From: Stutzerimonas azotifigens
GTDB lineage: Bacteria; Pseudomonadota; Gammaproteobacteria; Pseudomonadales; Pseudomonadaceae
Reading direction: 5' to 3'
DNA length: 64,000 nt
Assembly: GCF_013522725.1 (NCBI RefSeq)
Contig: NZ_JAAMRF010000001.1
Span: forward strand, 124,001 to 188,000
In this document: in pieces, positions 38,218 through 48,510 of the stretch
Position numbering within the stretch: position 1 is the first letter of the stretch
Layout: every line of letters starts with the position of its first letter
The notes under the pieces: model-generated
The model's input: the letters and a program-made list of their open reading frames with translations, nothing else
What the model was told of the DNA's origin: nothing
Database searches by the model: none
Made by a program: the position numbers and the translations under genes

Positions 38218-39947
38218 ATCTTCTGATCGTCACGGCGTGCCCGAACGGCATGGTCACCAGCGTGCTGACGTCACGGCTGCTGGAAGCCGCGGCGCAGCGC
38301 CTCGGCTGGTCGACGCGCGTCGAGGTGCATGACCCGCGGGCGATCGGCTCGCCGCTGACCGCTGCCGAAATCGCCGCCGCCGACCTGGTGGTGGTGGTCA
38401 AGACCGGGCCGTTGTCCCTGCAGCGTTTCGTCGGCAAGCGGCTGGTGCAATCGACACCTGCCGAGGCGCTGCGCGATCCCGAGGCGTTCATTCGGCAGGC
38501 GGCCGCAGAGGCCGAGGTGTTCGAAACCGAGGGCGAACCCGCCGCTGCGAGCGATGAGCGCGCGCCGCGGCTGGTCGCGATCACCGCCTGCCCGACCGGG
38601 GTGGCACATACCTTCATGGCCGCCGAGGCCCTGCAGCAGGCGGCCACGAAGCTCGGCTACCAGCTGCAGGTCGAAACCCGCGGTTCGGTCGGGGCGCGCA
38701 ACGTGCTGGAGCGCCAGGCCATCGACGACGCCGATGCGGTGCTGCTGGCCGCCGACATCGAGGTGGATGTCGAGCGTTTCGCCGGCAAGCGCATCTACCG
38801 CTGCGGTACCGGCGTCGCTCTGAAGCAGCCCGAGGCCACGCTGCAGAAGGCATTCGAGGAAGCCCGCATCGAGACGGGCGCCGCGCCCGCCGACCAGGCG
38901 CCGAAGAAGACCGAGAAGACAGGCGTCTACAAGCACCTGCTGACGGGCGTGTCTTACATGCTGCCGATGGTGGTGGCCGGCGGGTTGCTGATCGCGCTGT
39001 CGTTCGTCTTCGGCATCGAGGCGTTCAAGGAAGAGGGGACGCTTGCCGCGGCCCTGATGAAGATCGGCGGCGAGACCGCCTTCCAGCTGATGGTGCCGCT
39101 GCTGGCCGGCTACATCGCCTATTCGATCGCCGACCGCCCGGGCCTCGCGCCGGGGATGATCGGCGGGCTGCTGGCCGGCAGCCTGGGCGCGGGCTTTATC
39201 GGGGGGATCATTGCGGGCTTCGTGGCCGGCTACAGCGCGCTGGCGGTGATCCGCTGGGTGCGGCTGCCGGTGAGCGTCGAGTCCCTCAAGCCGATCCTGA
39301 TCATTCCGCTGCTGGCCAGCCTGTTCACCGGGCTGGTGATGATCTACGTGGTCGGCACGCCGGTCGCGCAGATGCTCAACGGGCTGACCGCCTTCCTCGA
39401 CACCATGGGCACCTCCAACGCGATCCTGCTCGGCCTGCTGCTCGGCGCGATGATGTGCGTGGACCTGGGCGGGCCGATCAACAAGGCGGCCTATGCCTTT
39501 TCCGTCGGTCTGCTGGCCTCCCAGAGCTATGCGCCGATGGCCGCGACCATGGCCGCCGGAATGGTGCCGCCGATCGGCATGGCGATCGCCAGCGTGCTGG
39601 CGCGGCGCAAGTTCGCCCAGGCCGAACGCGAAGCCGGCAAGGCCGCCGGGGTGCTGGGGCTGTGCTTCATCTCCGAGGGGGCGATTCCCTTCGCCGCCAA
39701 GGACCCGTTGCGGGTCATCCCCGCCAGCATCGCCGGCGGCGCGCTCACCGGTGCGCTGTCGATGGCCTTCGGCTGCAAGCTCCTGGCTCCCCACGGCGGG
39801 CTGTTCGTGCTGCTGATCCCCAATGCGATGAACCATGCGCTGCTCTATCTGTTGGCCATCGCCGCCGGTAGCCTGCTGACCGGCGTGGTTTATGCGGTCA
39901 TCAAGAGGCCCGAGGCACAACCGTTGAGCGTCGATGCCGTCGCCTGA
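38214..39947 (+). CDS. fruA: Fructose PTS permease EIIBC
   Basis: A 577-residue inner-membrane permease that imports and phosphorylates fructose at C1. It has a degenerate IIB' domain (1-105; ACPNGMVTS lacks the H of the usual motif), a functional IIB domain (115-215; active Cys in AITACPTGVAHTFMAAEAL) and a IIC domain (about 235-570) with ten or so membrane segments and the GLAPGMIGGLLAGSLGAGF and SEGAIPFAAKDP motifs. The start MNLLIVTACP overlaps the fruK stop. Confidence 0.95.
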   Translation: MNLLIVTACPNGMVTSVLTSRLLEAAAQRLGWSTRVEVHDPRAIGSPLTAAEIAAADLVVVVKTGPLSLQRFVGKRLVQSTPAEALRDPEAFIRQAAAEAEVFETEGEPAAASDERAPRLVAITACPTGVAHTFMAAEALQQAATKLGYQLQVETRGSVGARNVLERQAIDDADAVLLAADIEVDVERFAGKRIYRCGTGVALKQPEATLQKAFEEARIETGAAPADQAPKKTEKTGVYKHLLTGVSYMLPMVVAGGLLIALSFVFGIEAFKEEGTLAAALMKIGGETAFQLMVPLLAGYIAYSIADRPGLAPGMIGGLLAGSLGAGFIGGIIAGFVAGYSALAVIRWVRLPVSVESLKPILIIPLLASLFTGLVMIYVVGTPVAQMLNGLTAFLDTMGTSNAILLGLLLGAMMCVDLGGPINKAAYAFSVGLLASQSYAPMAATMAAGMVPPIGMAIASVLARRKFAQAEREAGKAAGVLGLCFISEGAIPFAAKDPLRVIPASIAGGALTGALSMAFGCKLLAPHGGLFVLLIPNAMNHALLYLLAIAAGSLLTGVVYAVIKRPEAQPLSVDAVA

Positions 39948-39998
39948 TCTGAACTAAGGCCGGATCGCTGCATCCATCCATAGCGGGGTGAGGTGTAT

Positions 39999-40010
39999 CA
40001 AAACGTTTCG
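39999..40010. promoter_or_regulatory. Possible second FruR/Cra site upstream of gcd
   Basis: CAAAACGTTTCG shares the central AAACGTTT palindrome and 9 of 12 bases with the perfect operator upstream of fruB. It lies 42 bases before the gcd ATG. The outer bases differ, so binding would be weaker. Confidence 0.4.
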
Positions 40011-40051
40011 CTTCGCCCATTCGCCTCAACCGAACGAGCAGGAGCGTGCTG

Positions 40052-42448
40052 ATGACCACCGAACACGAGGCCCGACCGCTGCGGATCACCCTGACCGCCC
40101 TGATAGTGCTGGTGCTGGGCATCATCATGGCGGCGGGTGGTGCCTATCTCGCGGCATTGGGTGGCTCTTGGTACTACCTGATCGCCGGTATCGGGTTGCT
40201 GGTAGTGGCTGGCCTATTGTTCACCCGGCGTCGGGCGGCGCTCTGGGTGTACGCGGTGCTGCTGCTGGGGACGCTGGCTTGGACGATCTACGAGGTGCGG
40301 TTCGACTGGTGGCAGCTGGCGCCGCGCATCGATCTCTGGTGCCTCCTGGGGCTTTGGCTGATCCTGCCCTTCGTCAACCGCCACGTGGGCGACCGCCGCA
40401 CCTGGCGCGACGGTGCCAGCGGCCTGCTCGGCGTGGGGCTGCTGGCCGGCGCGCTGATGGCCGTCTATTCGCTGACCCAGGACTACCATTCGATCGAGGG
40501 CCAGTTCAGCGACGCGCAGATGCAGGGCATCAGCCCGGACGGGCAGGCCGATCGTTCCGCCAGCGCCTGGACGGCCTATGGCGGCTCGGACCGGGGGGTC
40601 CGCTATTCGACTGCGGATCTGATCACTCCAGAAAACGTCGACAAGCTGGAAAAGGCCTGGGAATACCACACCGGCGATCTGCCGGGCGAAGGCGACCCGG
40701 GCGAGCTGACCAACCAGGTCACGCCGCTCAAGATCGGCGACGCGCTGTATATCTGCACCCCGCACAGCATCGCCATCGCGCTGGATGCCGACACCGGCGA
40801 GGAGCGCTGGCGCTTCGATCCGAGCATCAACCGTAAAGCCGAGTACTACCAGCACATGACCTGCCGTGGCCTGGCCTTCCACGACGCGACCCGCTATGGC
40901 GGTGCGACGGCGACCAGCCCGCAGCCTGCCGCGCGCTGCGAGCGCCGATTGTTCCTGCCGACCAACGACGGCACCCTGATCGCCCTCGACGTGGAGGACG
41001 GCAAGCCCTGCGAAGACTTCGGCAACGCCGGCGTGGTGGACCTGAAGGTCGGGCTGGGTGACGACGCGCTGGGCGTCTACCTGCCCACCTCTCCGCCGGT
41101 TGTGACCGAAAGACTGGTGATCGTCGGCGGCTCGATCACCGACAACGGCGCGGTGGATTCGCCCGGCGGCGTGATTCGCGCCTACGACGTGCGCAGCGGT
41201 CAGCTGGTGTGGAATTTCGACCCGGGCAATCCGGACGCCACCGAGCCGCTGCCACCGGGCGAGACCTACGTACGCAGCACACCCAACTCCTGGACCATCG
41301 CCACGGCCGACGAGTCGCTCGGCCTGGTCTACATTCCGACCGGCAACCAGACGCCGGACCAATGGGGCGTCCCGCGCTCTCCCGAGGCCGAGCGCTTCAC
41401 GGCGACCCTGGTCGCGCTGGATCTGGATACCGGCCAGGTGCGCTGGGAATTCCAGACCATCCATCACGACCTCTGGGACCGGGACCTGCCGTCGCAGCCG
41501 ATCCTGGTGGATATCGACGCGCCGCAGGGCCGAGTGCCGGCGATCATCCAGCCGACCAAGCGTGGCGATCTGTACGTGCTGGACCGACGCACCGGCGAGC
41601 CGATCGTGCCGGTGGAAGAGCGTCCGGTGCCGCAAGGTACCGTCCAGGGCGATTACACCGCGCCGACGCAACCGATGTCTGCGCTCAGCTATGCGCCGGA
41701 CGAGCCGCTGTACGAGCGCGACATGTGGGGCGGCACCCCGCTGGACCAGATGATGTGCCGCATCCAGTTCCGCAAGCTGCGCTACGAGGGCGACTTCACG
41801 CCGCCGTCCGAGCAGGGCTCGCTGATCTATCCCGGTAACGTCGGGACCTTCAACTGGCCCTCGGTGGCGGTCGATCCGAGCCGCCAGCTGTTGTTCGGCG
41901 CGCCCAATTACCTGGCGTTCATCTCGCAGATGGTCAAGCGCAGCGAAGTCGATCCCGACGAGCGCACCGGCGGCGGCGAAACCGGCCTGCAGCCGAACCT
42001 CGGCGCGCCTTATATGGTGCGGCTGCAACCCTTGCTCTCAATGCTCGGGCTGCCATGCCAAGCGCCGCCGTGGGGTTACGTCACGGCAGTCGATCTGCGC
42101 ACCATGCAGAAGGTCTGGATGCACAAGAACGGCACCAGCCGCGACAGTGCGCCGCTGGGCATTCCCCTGCGGGTCGGCACGCCTGCGCTGGGCGGCCCGA
42201 TCGTCACGGCCGGAGGCGTGGCCTTCATGAGCGGCACCCTGGACTACTACCTGCGCGCCTACGACCTGCAGACCGGCAAGGAACTGTGGAAAGGACGGCT
42301 CCCGGCTGGTGGCCAGGCTACGCCGATGACTTATGTGTCGGAGAAGACCGGCAAGCAGTACGTGGTGCAGATGGCCGGCGGACATGGCTCGTTCGGCACG
42401 AAGATCGGCGATTCGGTCGTGGCGTGGACGCTGGAGGAGGGGCAGTAG
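40052..42448 (+). CDS. gcd: Membrane-bound PQQ-dependent glucose dehydrogenase
   Basis: A 798-residue quinoprotein that oxidises glucose to gluconolactone in the periplasm and passes electrons to ubiquinone. An N-terminal domain has five membrane segments (about 10-145). An eight-bladed PQQ propeller follows, with AYGGSDRGVRYSTADLIT at its entry, TPNSWTIATADESLGLVYIPTGNQTPD, HHDLWDRDLPSQP and the tryptophan-docking ends (DYYLRAYDLQTGKELWKG). The start at 40052 follows caggagcg. It could act on a related sugar or on quinate, but the sequence blocks favour glucose. Its place right after fruA suggests joint sugar control. Confidence 0.88.
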   Translation: MTTEHEARPLRITLTALIVLVLGIIMAAGGAYLAALGGSWYYLIAGIGLLVVAGLLFTRRRAALWVYAVLLLGTLAWTIYEVRFDWWQLAPRIDLWCLLGLWLILPFVNRHVGDRRTWRDGASGLLGVGLLAGALMAVYSLTQDYHSIEGQFSDAQMQGISPDGQADRSASAWTAYGGSDRGVRYSTADLITPENVDKLEKAWEYHTGDLPGEGDPGELTNQVTPLKIGDALYICTPHSIAIALDADTGEERWRFDPSINRKAEYYQHMTCRGLAFHDATRYGGATATSPQPAARCERRLFLPTNDGTLIALDVEDGKPCEDFGNAGVVDLKVGLGDDALGVYLPTSPPVVTERLVIVGGSITDNGAVDSPGGVIRAYDVRSGQLVWNFDPGNPDATEPLPPGETYVRSTPNSWTIATADESLGLVYIPTGNQTPDQWGVPRSPEAERFTATLVALDLDTGQVRWEFQTIHHDLWDRDLPSQPILVDIDAPQGRVPAIIQPTKRGDLYVLDRRTGEPIVPVEERPVPQGTVQGDYTAPTQPMSALSYAPDEPLYERDMWGGTPLDQMMCRIQFRKLRYEGDFTPPSEQGSLIYPGNVGTFNWPSVAVDPSRQLLFGAPNYLAFISQMVKRSEVDPDERTGGGETGLQPNLGAPYMVRLQPLLSMLGLPCQAPPWGYVTAVDLRTMQKVWMHKNGTSRDSAPLGIPLRVGTPALGGPIVTAGGVAFMSGTLDYYLRAYDLQTGKELWKGRLPAGGQATPMTYVSEKTGKQYVVQMAGGHGSFGTKIGDSVVAWTLEEGQ

Positions 42449-42569
42449 CTTAAGAGCGGTTCATCCACCCTGGCCTGTGCGAAGGCGTTGCTGTGAGCGG
42501 CGTCTTCAGGGCCTGAGGCTGGCTCGACGCCACGCCTGAGTGCGGTTTCCCCGGTCGCCGTTCGTCGGT

Positions 42570-42587
42570 GCGTCACGGTTCTGTCAA
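42570..42587 (+). promoter_or_regulatory. Candidate Pho box upstream of phoD
   Basis: Two 7-base direct repeats spaced by 4 bases (GCGTCAC-GGTT-CTGTCAA) match the PhoB half-site CTGTCAT at 4 and 6 of 7 positions. The site ends 48 bases before the phoD start. The first half-site is weak. Confidence 0.4.
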
Positions 42588-42635
42588 GCGTGTCGCTTAA
42601 ACCCTTCTCAACGGGCAAACGTTGGAGGGACCACC

Positions 42636-44231
42636 ATGACCGAACCGACCGTAACCGAGCCAGTGCTTGCTGAACCGGACCCCATACGCCGCCGTCTCGT
42701 TCAAGGCATCGGTGCGGGACTCGCACTGCCGGCGCTGGGAGTATCGCCTGCCATCGTCGCGGCGCCTACGGCGCGTCCCTGGATGACCGACGGCGTGCAG
42801 TCCGGCGATGTACTGGCCGATCGTGCAATGATCTGGAGCCGCTGTGATCGGCCGGCTCGGCTGGTGGTGGAGTGGGACACCACCAGTGGGTTCGGCAATG
42901 CGCGGCGGATGGTTTCGCGACCGACCGATGAGCGCCTCGACTACACGGTGCGCCTGGACCTGCGCGGCCTGCCATCGGACCAGTCGATCTTCTACCGAGC
43001 CTACTTCGAGGACGCCAGGGATCATGTGCGCAGCGAACCCTGGTTGGGGCATCTGCGCACGGCGCCCAAGCGGGCGCGGGATATCCGATTCGTCTGGGGT
43101 GGGGACACCTGCGGCCAGGGCTGGGGAATCAACCCCGATTTCGGTGGCATGCGCATATACGAAGCCATGCGTCAGCGTCGGCCTGACTTCTTCATCCAGA
43201 GCGGCGACGCCATCTACGCCGACGGCCCGATACAGGCTGAGGTGACCGCCGAGGACGGGCGTCTGTGGCGCAACATCGTCACTGAAGCCAAGACGAAGGT
43301 CGCTGAGACACTGGACGAGTTTCGCGGCAACTACCGCTACAACCTGCTTGACCACAACCTGCGCCAGTTCAATGCCGAGGTGCCGCAGATCTGGCAATGG
43401 GACGACCATGAGGTCACCAACAACTGGTCCCCCGGCAAGGAGCTGGACGGGCGCTACCAGGTCAGGGATATCGACCTGCTGGCCCGTCGCGGTCGCCAGG
43501 CGTTTCTGGAGTACGCCCCCATGCGACTGGAAGGTCGCGATGCATCCGGACGCGTCTATCGCAAGATCGCCTATGGGCCACAGCTGGATGTGTTCGTGCT
43601 GGACATGCGCAGTTATCGCGGCCCCAACACACACAACCTTCAGCAAGCGCAGGGGCCAGATACCGCGTTCCTCGGGGCCGAGCAGCTGACCTGGCTCAAG
43701 AGCGAATTGCGTCATTCAAGGGCGACATGGAAGGTCATCGCCGCCGATATGCCCATTGGGCTGCATGTGCCCGACGGCACCGATGAAGCCGGGCGCCCGC
43801 GTTGGGAAGCGATCGCCAACGGGCAGGACGGCCCGCCGCGTGGCCGCGAACTGGAGATCGCCGATCTGCTTGGCTTCATCCGCCGCTATCGGGTCCGTAA
43901 TACCCTGTGGCTGACCGCCGATGTGCACTACTGTGCGGCGCACCACTATCACCCCAATCGCGCGGCCTTTCAGGAGTTCGACCCGTTCTGGGAGTTTGTC
44001 GCCGGGCCGCTCAATGCTGGCAGCTTCGGGCCCAATCCGCTGGACGCGACCTTTGGCCCGCAGGTGGTGTTCCAGAAAGCCCCTCCGACCGCCAACGCAT
44101 CGCCCTATGCCGGCTTCCAGTTTTTTGGAGAGGTGGAGATCGATTCGCGCAGCGGTGCCCTGAGCGTCACCCTTCGGGACATCGACGGTACCGCGGTGTT
44201 TTCCAAGACCCTGGAGCCTCAGCGCGCCTGA
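42636..44231 (+). CDS. phoD: Alkaline phosphatase D / phosphodiesterase
   Basis: A 531-residue metallophosphatase of the PhoD family (PF09423). The N-terminus has a Tat-like signal, IRRRLVQGIGAGLALPALG, and an N-terminal Fn3-like domain with GVQSGDVLADRAMIWSR. The catalytic domain has VWGGDTCGQGWG, FIQSGDAIYADG, QIWQWDDHEVTNNW and LTADVHYCAAHHY, the metal ligands of the calcium/iron PhoD active site. It would cleave phosphomonoesters and diesters outside the inner membrane. I start at MTEPTVTEP (42636) behind ggaggg. A Pho box candidate upstream suggests phosphate control. Confidence 0.9.
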   Translation: MTEPTVTEPVLAEPDPIRRRLVQGIGAGLALPALGVSPAIVAAPTARPWMTDGVQSGDVLADRAMIWSRCDRPARLVVEWDTTSGFGNARRMVSRPTDERLDYTVRLDLRGLPSDQSIFYRAYFEDARDHVRSEPWLGHLRTAPKRARDIRFVWGGDTCGQGWGINPDFGGMRIYEAMRQRRPDFFIQSGDAIYADGPIQAEVTAEDGRLWRNIVTEAKTKVAETLDEFRGNYRYNLLDHNLRQFNAEVPQIWQWDDHEVTNNWSPGKELDGRYQVRDIDLLARRGRQAFLEYAPMRLEGRDASGRVYRKIAYGPQLDVFVLDMRSYRGPNTHNLQQAQGPDTAFLGAEQLTWLKSELRHSRATWKVIAADMPIGLHVPDGTDEAGRPRWEAIANGQDGPPRGRELEIADLLGFIRRYRVRNTLWLTADVHYCAAHHYHPNRAAFQEFDPFWEFVAGPLNAGSFGPNPLDATFGPQVVFQKAPPTANASPYAGFQFFGEVEIDSRSGALSVTLRDIDGTAVFSKTLEPQRA

Positions 44232-44322
44232 GGCTCAAGCCGCACGCATCGGCAGCGGGCAGGTCTCTATTGGCATCCAGGCGAAGCGAAGCCGCTGCGG
44301 CAGTGATGTGTGATGGATACGG

Positions 44323-44370
44323 ATCTTCTGGGCGAGGGGCGCCGTGCTTGCACACGCCTGCCCAGAAGAT
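44323..44370. repeat. Inverted repeat between phoD and prfC
   Basis: An 11-bp perfect inverted repeat (atcttctgggc / gcccagaagat) with a 26-base loop lies between the convergent phoD and prfC genes. There is no T-run, so it may be an mRNA end structure and not a classic terminator. Confidence 0.5.
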
Positions 44371-44391
44371 TCGCGTCAGCGCGGGCGACTG

Positions 44392-45975
<1,584 letters not shown>

Positions 45976-46106
45976 GGCGGTCCCGGTATCTAAGGCGTGT
46001 CGGAAAAAGCCGGCAAGTATACGGCAAAAGCCCATGCCCCGCGGTGGTCGCTGTGCCCGTCCGACGTGACGTCGAGGCCCACGGCATGAGATGCCGGTGG
46101 AACCTC

Positions 46107-46124
46107 TTGACGGCAAATGCCGTC
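46107..46124 (+). promoter_or_regulatory. TTGACG with an overlapping inverted repeat, upstream of the osmoprotectant operon
   Basis: A possible -35 element TTGACG (46107-46112) overlaps a perfect 7-bp inverted repeat gacggca-aa-tgccgtc (46109-46124), about 90 bases before the first transporter gene. No good -10 follows at the standard distance, so this is a weak call for a promoter/operator. Confidence 0.3.
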
Positions 46125-46211
46125 GGAGAATCAAGCGGTTGCGCCTTCCAGGCGGGCCGCGCCCATCAGAACATGCCTGCGGATCGGCGCGCGGGTTCGA
46201 AGGGAGTCGTC

Positions 46212-46925
46212 ATGAGCAAGACCACCGGCAAGCTGCTCGCCGGGCTGGCAGGCCTCGTCGTGGTACTGGCGCTGCTGGTTCACTGGATAGGTTTGGAGAC
46301 CCTGCGCGACTCGCGCGGCGACCTGCTGTTCTACCTGCAATCGCACCTGCTGCTGGTCGGCGCCTCGATGCTCATGGCGCTGCTGCTCGGCATTCCGGTC
46401 GGGGTGCTGCTCAGCCGGCCGTTCATGGCCCGCAGCGCCGAACGCTTCATGCAGATCTTCAACATCGGCAACACGATTCCGCCGCTGGCGGTGCTGGCGA
46501 TTGCCCTCGGCGTGCTGGGCATCGGCAACGGACCGGCGATCTTCGCGTTGTTTCTCGCCTCGCTGCTGCCCATCGTGCGCAACACCTACGAGGGGTTGAA
46601 GAACGTCCCGGGCTCGCTGAAGGAGGCGGCCCGCGGCATCGGCATGACCCCGAGCCAGGTGCTATTGCGGGTCGAGCTGCCCAATGCGGTGCCGATCATC
46701 GTCGGAGGCGTGCGCGTGGCGCTGGCACTGAATGTCGGCACCGCGCCGCTGGCGTTTCTCATTGGCGCCAACAGCCTGGGCAGCCTGATCTTTCCGGCCA
46801 TCGCGCTGAACAACCAGGCGTTGCTGCTGCTCGGCGCGGCTACCACGGCGCTGCTGGCGCTGCTGCTCGACGGGCTGGTCAGCCTGAGCAGCCGCCTGTG
46901 GCTCGAACGCGGCCTGGCCCGCTAA
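46212..46925 (+). CDS. opuCD: Osmoprotectant ABC transporter, permease 1
   Basis: A 237-residue inner-membrane permease of the glycine betaine/carnitine/choline type. It has about six membrane segments and the EAA-type loop GSLKEAARGIGMTPSQVLLRVELPNAVPIIVGGVRVA, which contacts the ATPase. The start MSKTTGKLLAG follows gaaggga. First gene of four (permease, binding protein, permease, ATPase), an order I recall for PA3888-PA3891. The symbol follows P. aeruginosa usage. Confidence 0.88.
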   Translation: MSKTTGKLLAGLAGLVVVLALLVHWIGLETLRDSRGDLLFYLQSHLLLVGASMLMALLLGIPVGVLLSRPFMARSAERFMQIFNIGNTIPPLAVLAIALGVLGIGNGPAIFALFLASLLPIVRNTYEGLKNVPGSLKEAARGIGMTPSQVLLRVELPNAVPIIVGGVRVALALNVGTAPLAFLIGANSLGSLIFPAIALNNQALLLLGAATTALLALLLDGLVSLSSRLWLERGLAR

Positions 46926-46938
46926 GGATGGCGCAATA

Positions 46939-47832
46939 ATGAAACGATATTTGCTGCTCTGCGCGACGTTGTTCCTGGCCTTGGCCGGTGGGGTCGTCGC
47001 GGCTCAGGAAAAGCCGCTGATCCGCATCGGCGCCAAGGTGTTTTCCGAGCAACGCATCCTCGCCCAGATGACCGCCCAATACCTGCAGAGCAAGGGGTAT
47101 CGCACCCGCGTGGTGGCCGGGCTGGGCAGCACCGTGGCGCGCAGTGCACAGGAAAACAACGAGCTGGACCTGAACTGGGAATACACCGGCACCTCGTTGT
47201 TCGCCTACAACCAGCAGACCGAGGTGCTGGGTCCGGAAGCGTCGCTCGAGCGCGTCCGCGAGCTGGATGCGGCCAAAGGCCTGATCTGGCTCGAGCCGTC
47301 GCGCTTCAGCAATACCTACGCGCTGGCGGTGCCGCGCGAAATCGCCGAGCGCGACGGCGTGCGCACCATCAGCGACCTGGCGCGAGTGGTCAATGCGACC
47401 GACGAGCCCCACCTGATCGCCTTCGACATCGAGTTCGCCAACCGTCCCGATGGGTTGGCGCCGCTGGCCAAGCGCTACGAGCTGGTGCTGACCCGCAACG
47501 AGGTCCGGCAAATGGACCCCGGGCTGGTCTATACCGCGCTGCGCAACGCGCAGGTCTATGCCGGCCTGGTGTACACCACCGATGGCCGGCTCGATGCCTT
47601 CGACCTGCACCTGCTCGAGGACGACAAGCAGTACTTCCCAGACTACACCGCGGCGCCCGTGGTGCGTCGCGACGTGCTCGAGGCCAACCCGGAACTGGCC
47701 GAGTTGCTGGCATCACTGGCCCGGCTGCTCGATGACGACACCATGCGCGCATTGAACGCACGGGTGGACATCGGCCACGAGACGCCCGCCGCGGTGGCGG
47801 CTGATTTTCTGCGCGAGCACAAGCTGATCTAA
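46939..47832 (+). CDS. opuCC: Osmoprotectant ABC transporter, periplasmic binding protein
   Basis: A 297-residue binding protein of the OsmF/YehZ/OpuCC family (PF04069), with signal peptide cut near GVVAA-QEK. Motifs are RIGAKVFSEQRILAQM, DLNWEYTGTSLFAYNQ and NAQVYAGLVYTTDGRLDAFDLHLLEDD, typical of the betaine/choline cluster. It would capture osmoprotectants such as glycine betaine or a related quaternary amine; the exact ligand cannot be read from sequence. It lies 13 bases after the first permease. Confidence 0.9.
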   Translation: MKRYLLLCATLFLALAGGVVAAQEKPLIRIGAKVFSEQRILAQMTAQYLQSKGYRTRVVAGLGSTVARSAQENNELDLNWEYTGTSLFAYNQQTEVLGPEASLERVRELDAAKGLIWLEPSRFSNTYALAVPREIAERDGVRTISDLARVVNATDEPHLIAFDIEFANRPDGLAPLAKRYELVLTRNEVRQMDPGLVYTALRNAQVYAGLVYTTDGRLDAFDLHLLEDDKQYFPDYTAAPVVRRDVLEANPELAELLASLARLLDDDTMRALNARVDIGHETPAAVAADFLREHKLI

Positions 47833-47840
47833 GGAGCCCC

Positions 47841-48494
47841 ATGGACTGGTTATCGACGTTCACCTACATGGACTGGGGCCAGGTCGGCACCCTGACCCTG
47901 CAGCACATCGCGCTGGTCGGCGTGGCGGTCGGCCTGGCGATCCTCGCCGGCGTGCCGCTCGGGGTGGCGATGACGCGCTTTCCCTGGTTGTCCGGGCCGC
48001 TGCAGGGCGCCGCGACGGTGGTACTGACGATCCCGTCCATCGCGCTGTTCGGCCTGATGCTGCCGCTGTACTCGAAGATCGGGCAGGGCCTGGGCCCGTT
48101 GCCGGCGGTCACCGCCGCCTTTCTCTATTCGCTGCTGCCGATCCTGCGCAACACCTACCTGGCGCTGACCAATGTCGAACCGGGCATCCGGGAGGCGGGG
48201 AAGGGCATCGGCATGACCTTCTGGCAGCGCCTGCGGATGGTCGACATCCCGCTGGCCGTGCCGGTGATTCTCGCCGGCGTGCGCACGGCGGTGGTGATGA
48301 ACATCGGGGTGATGACCATCGCCGCGGTGATCGGCGCCGGTGGCCTCGGCGAGCTGATCCTCACCGCCATCAGCCGCAGCGACATGGGCCAGCTCATCGT
48401 CGGGGCCATCATCGTGAGCATCCTCGCGATCATCGCCGACCTGCTGCTGCAGTGGCTGCAACGTACATTGACCCCCAAGGGGCTGCGCACCTGA
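47841..48494 (+). CDS. opuCB: Osmoprotectant ABC transporter, permease 2
   Basis: A 217-residue permease with about six membrane segments and the EAA loop NVEPGIREAGKGIGMTFWQRLRMVDIPLAVPVILAGVRTA. It is a paralogue of the first permease; the two would form a heterodimer. The IGAGGLGELILTAISRSD block is typical of OpuCB/YehY. It starts 8 bases after the binding-protein stop, with aaggag. Confidence 0.9.
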   Translation: MDWLSTFTYMDWGQVGTLTLQHIALVGVAVGLAILAGVPLGVAMTRFPWLSGPLQGAATVVLTIPSIALFGLMLPLYSKIGQGLGPLPAVTAAFLYSLLPILRNTYLALTNVEPGIREAGKGIGMTFWQRLRMVDIPLAVPVILAGVRTAVVMNIGVMTIAAVIGAGGLGELILTAISRSDMGQLIVGAIIVSILAIIADLLLQWLQRTLTPKGLRT

Positions 48495-48510
48495 GCGCCG
48501 GAGACAGCAC

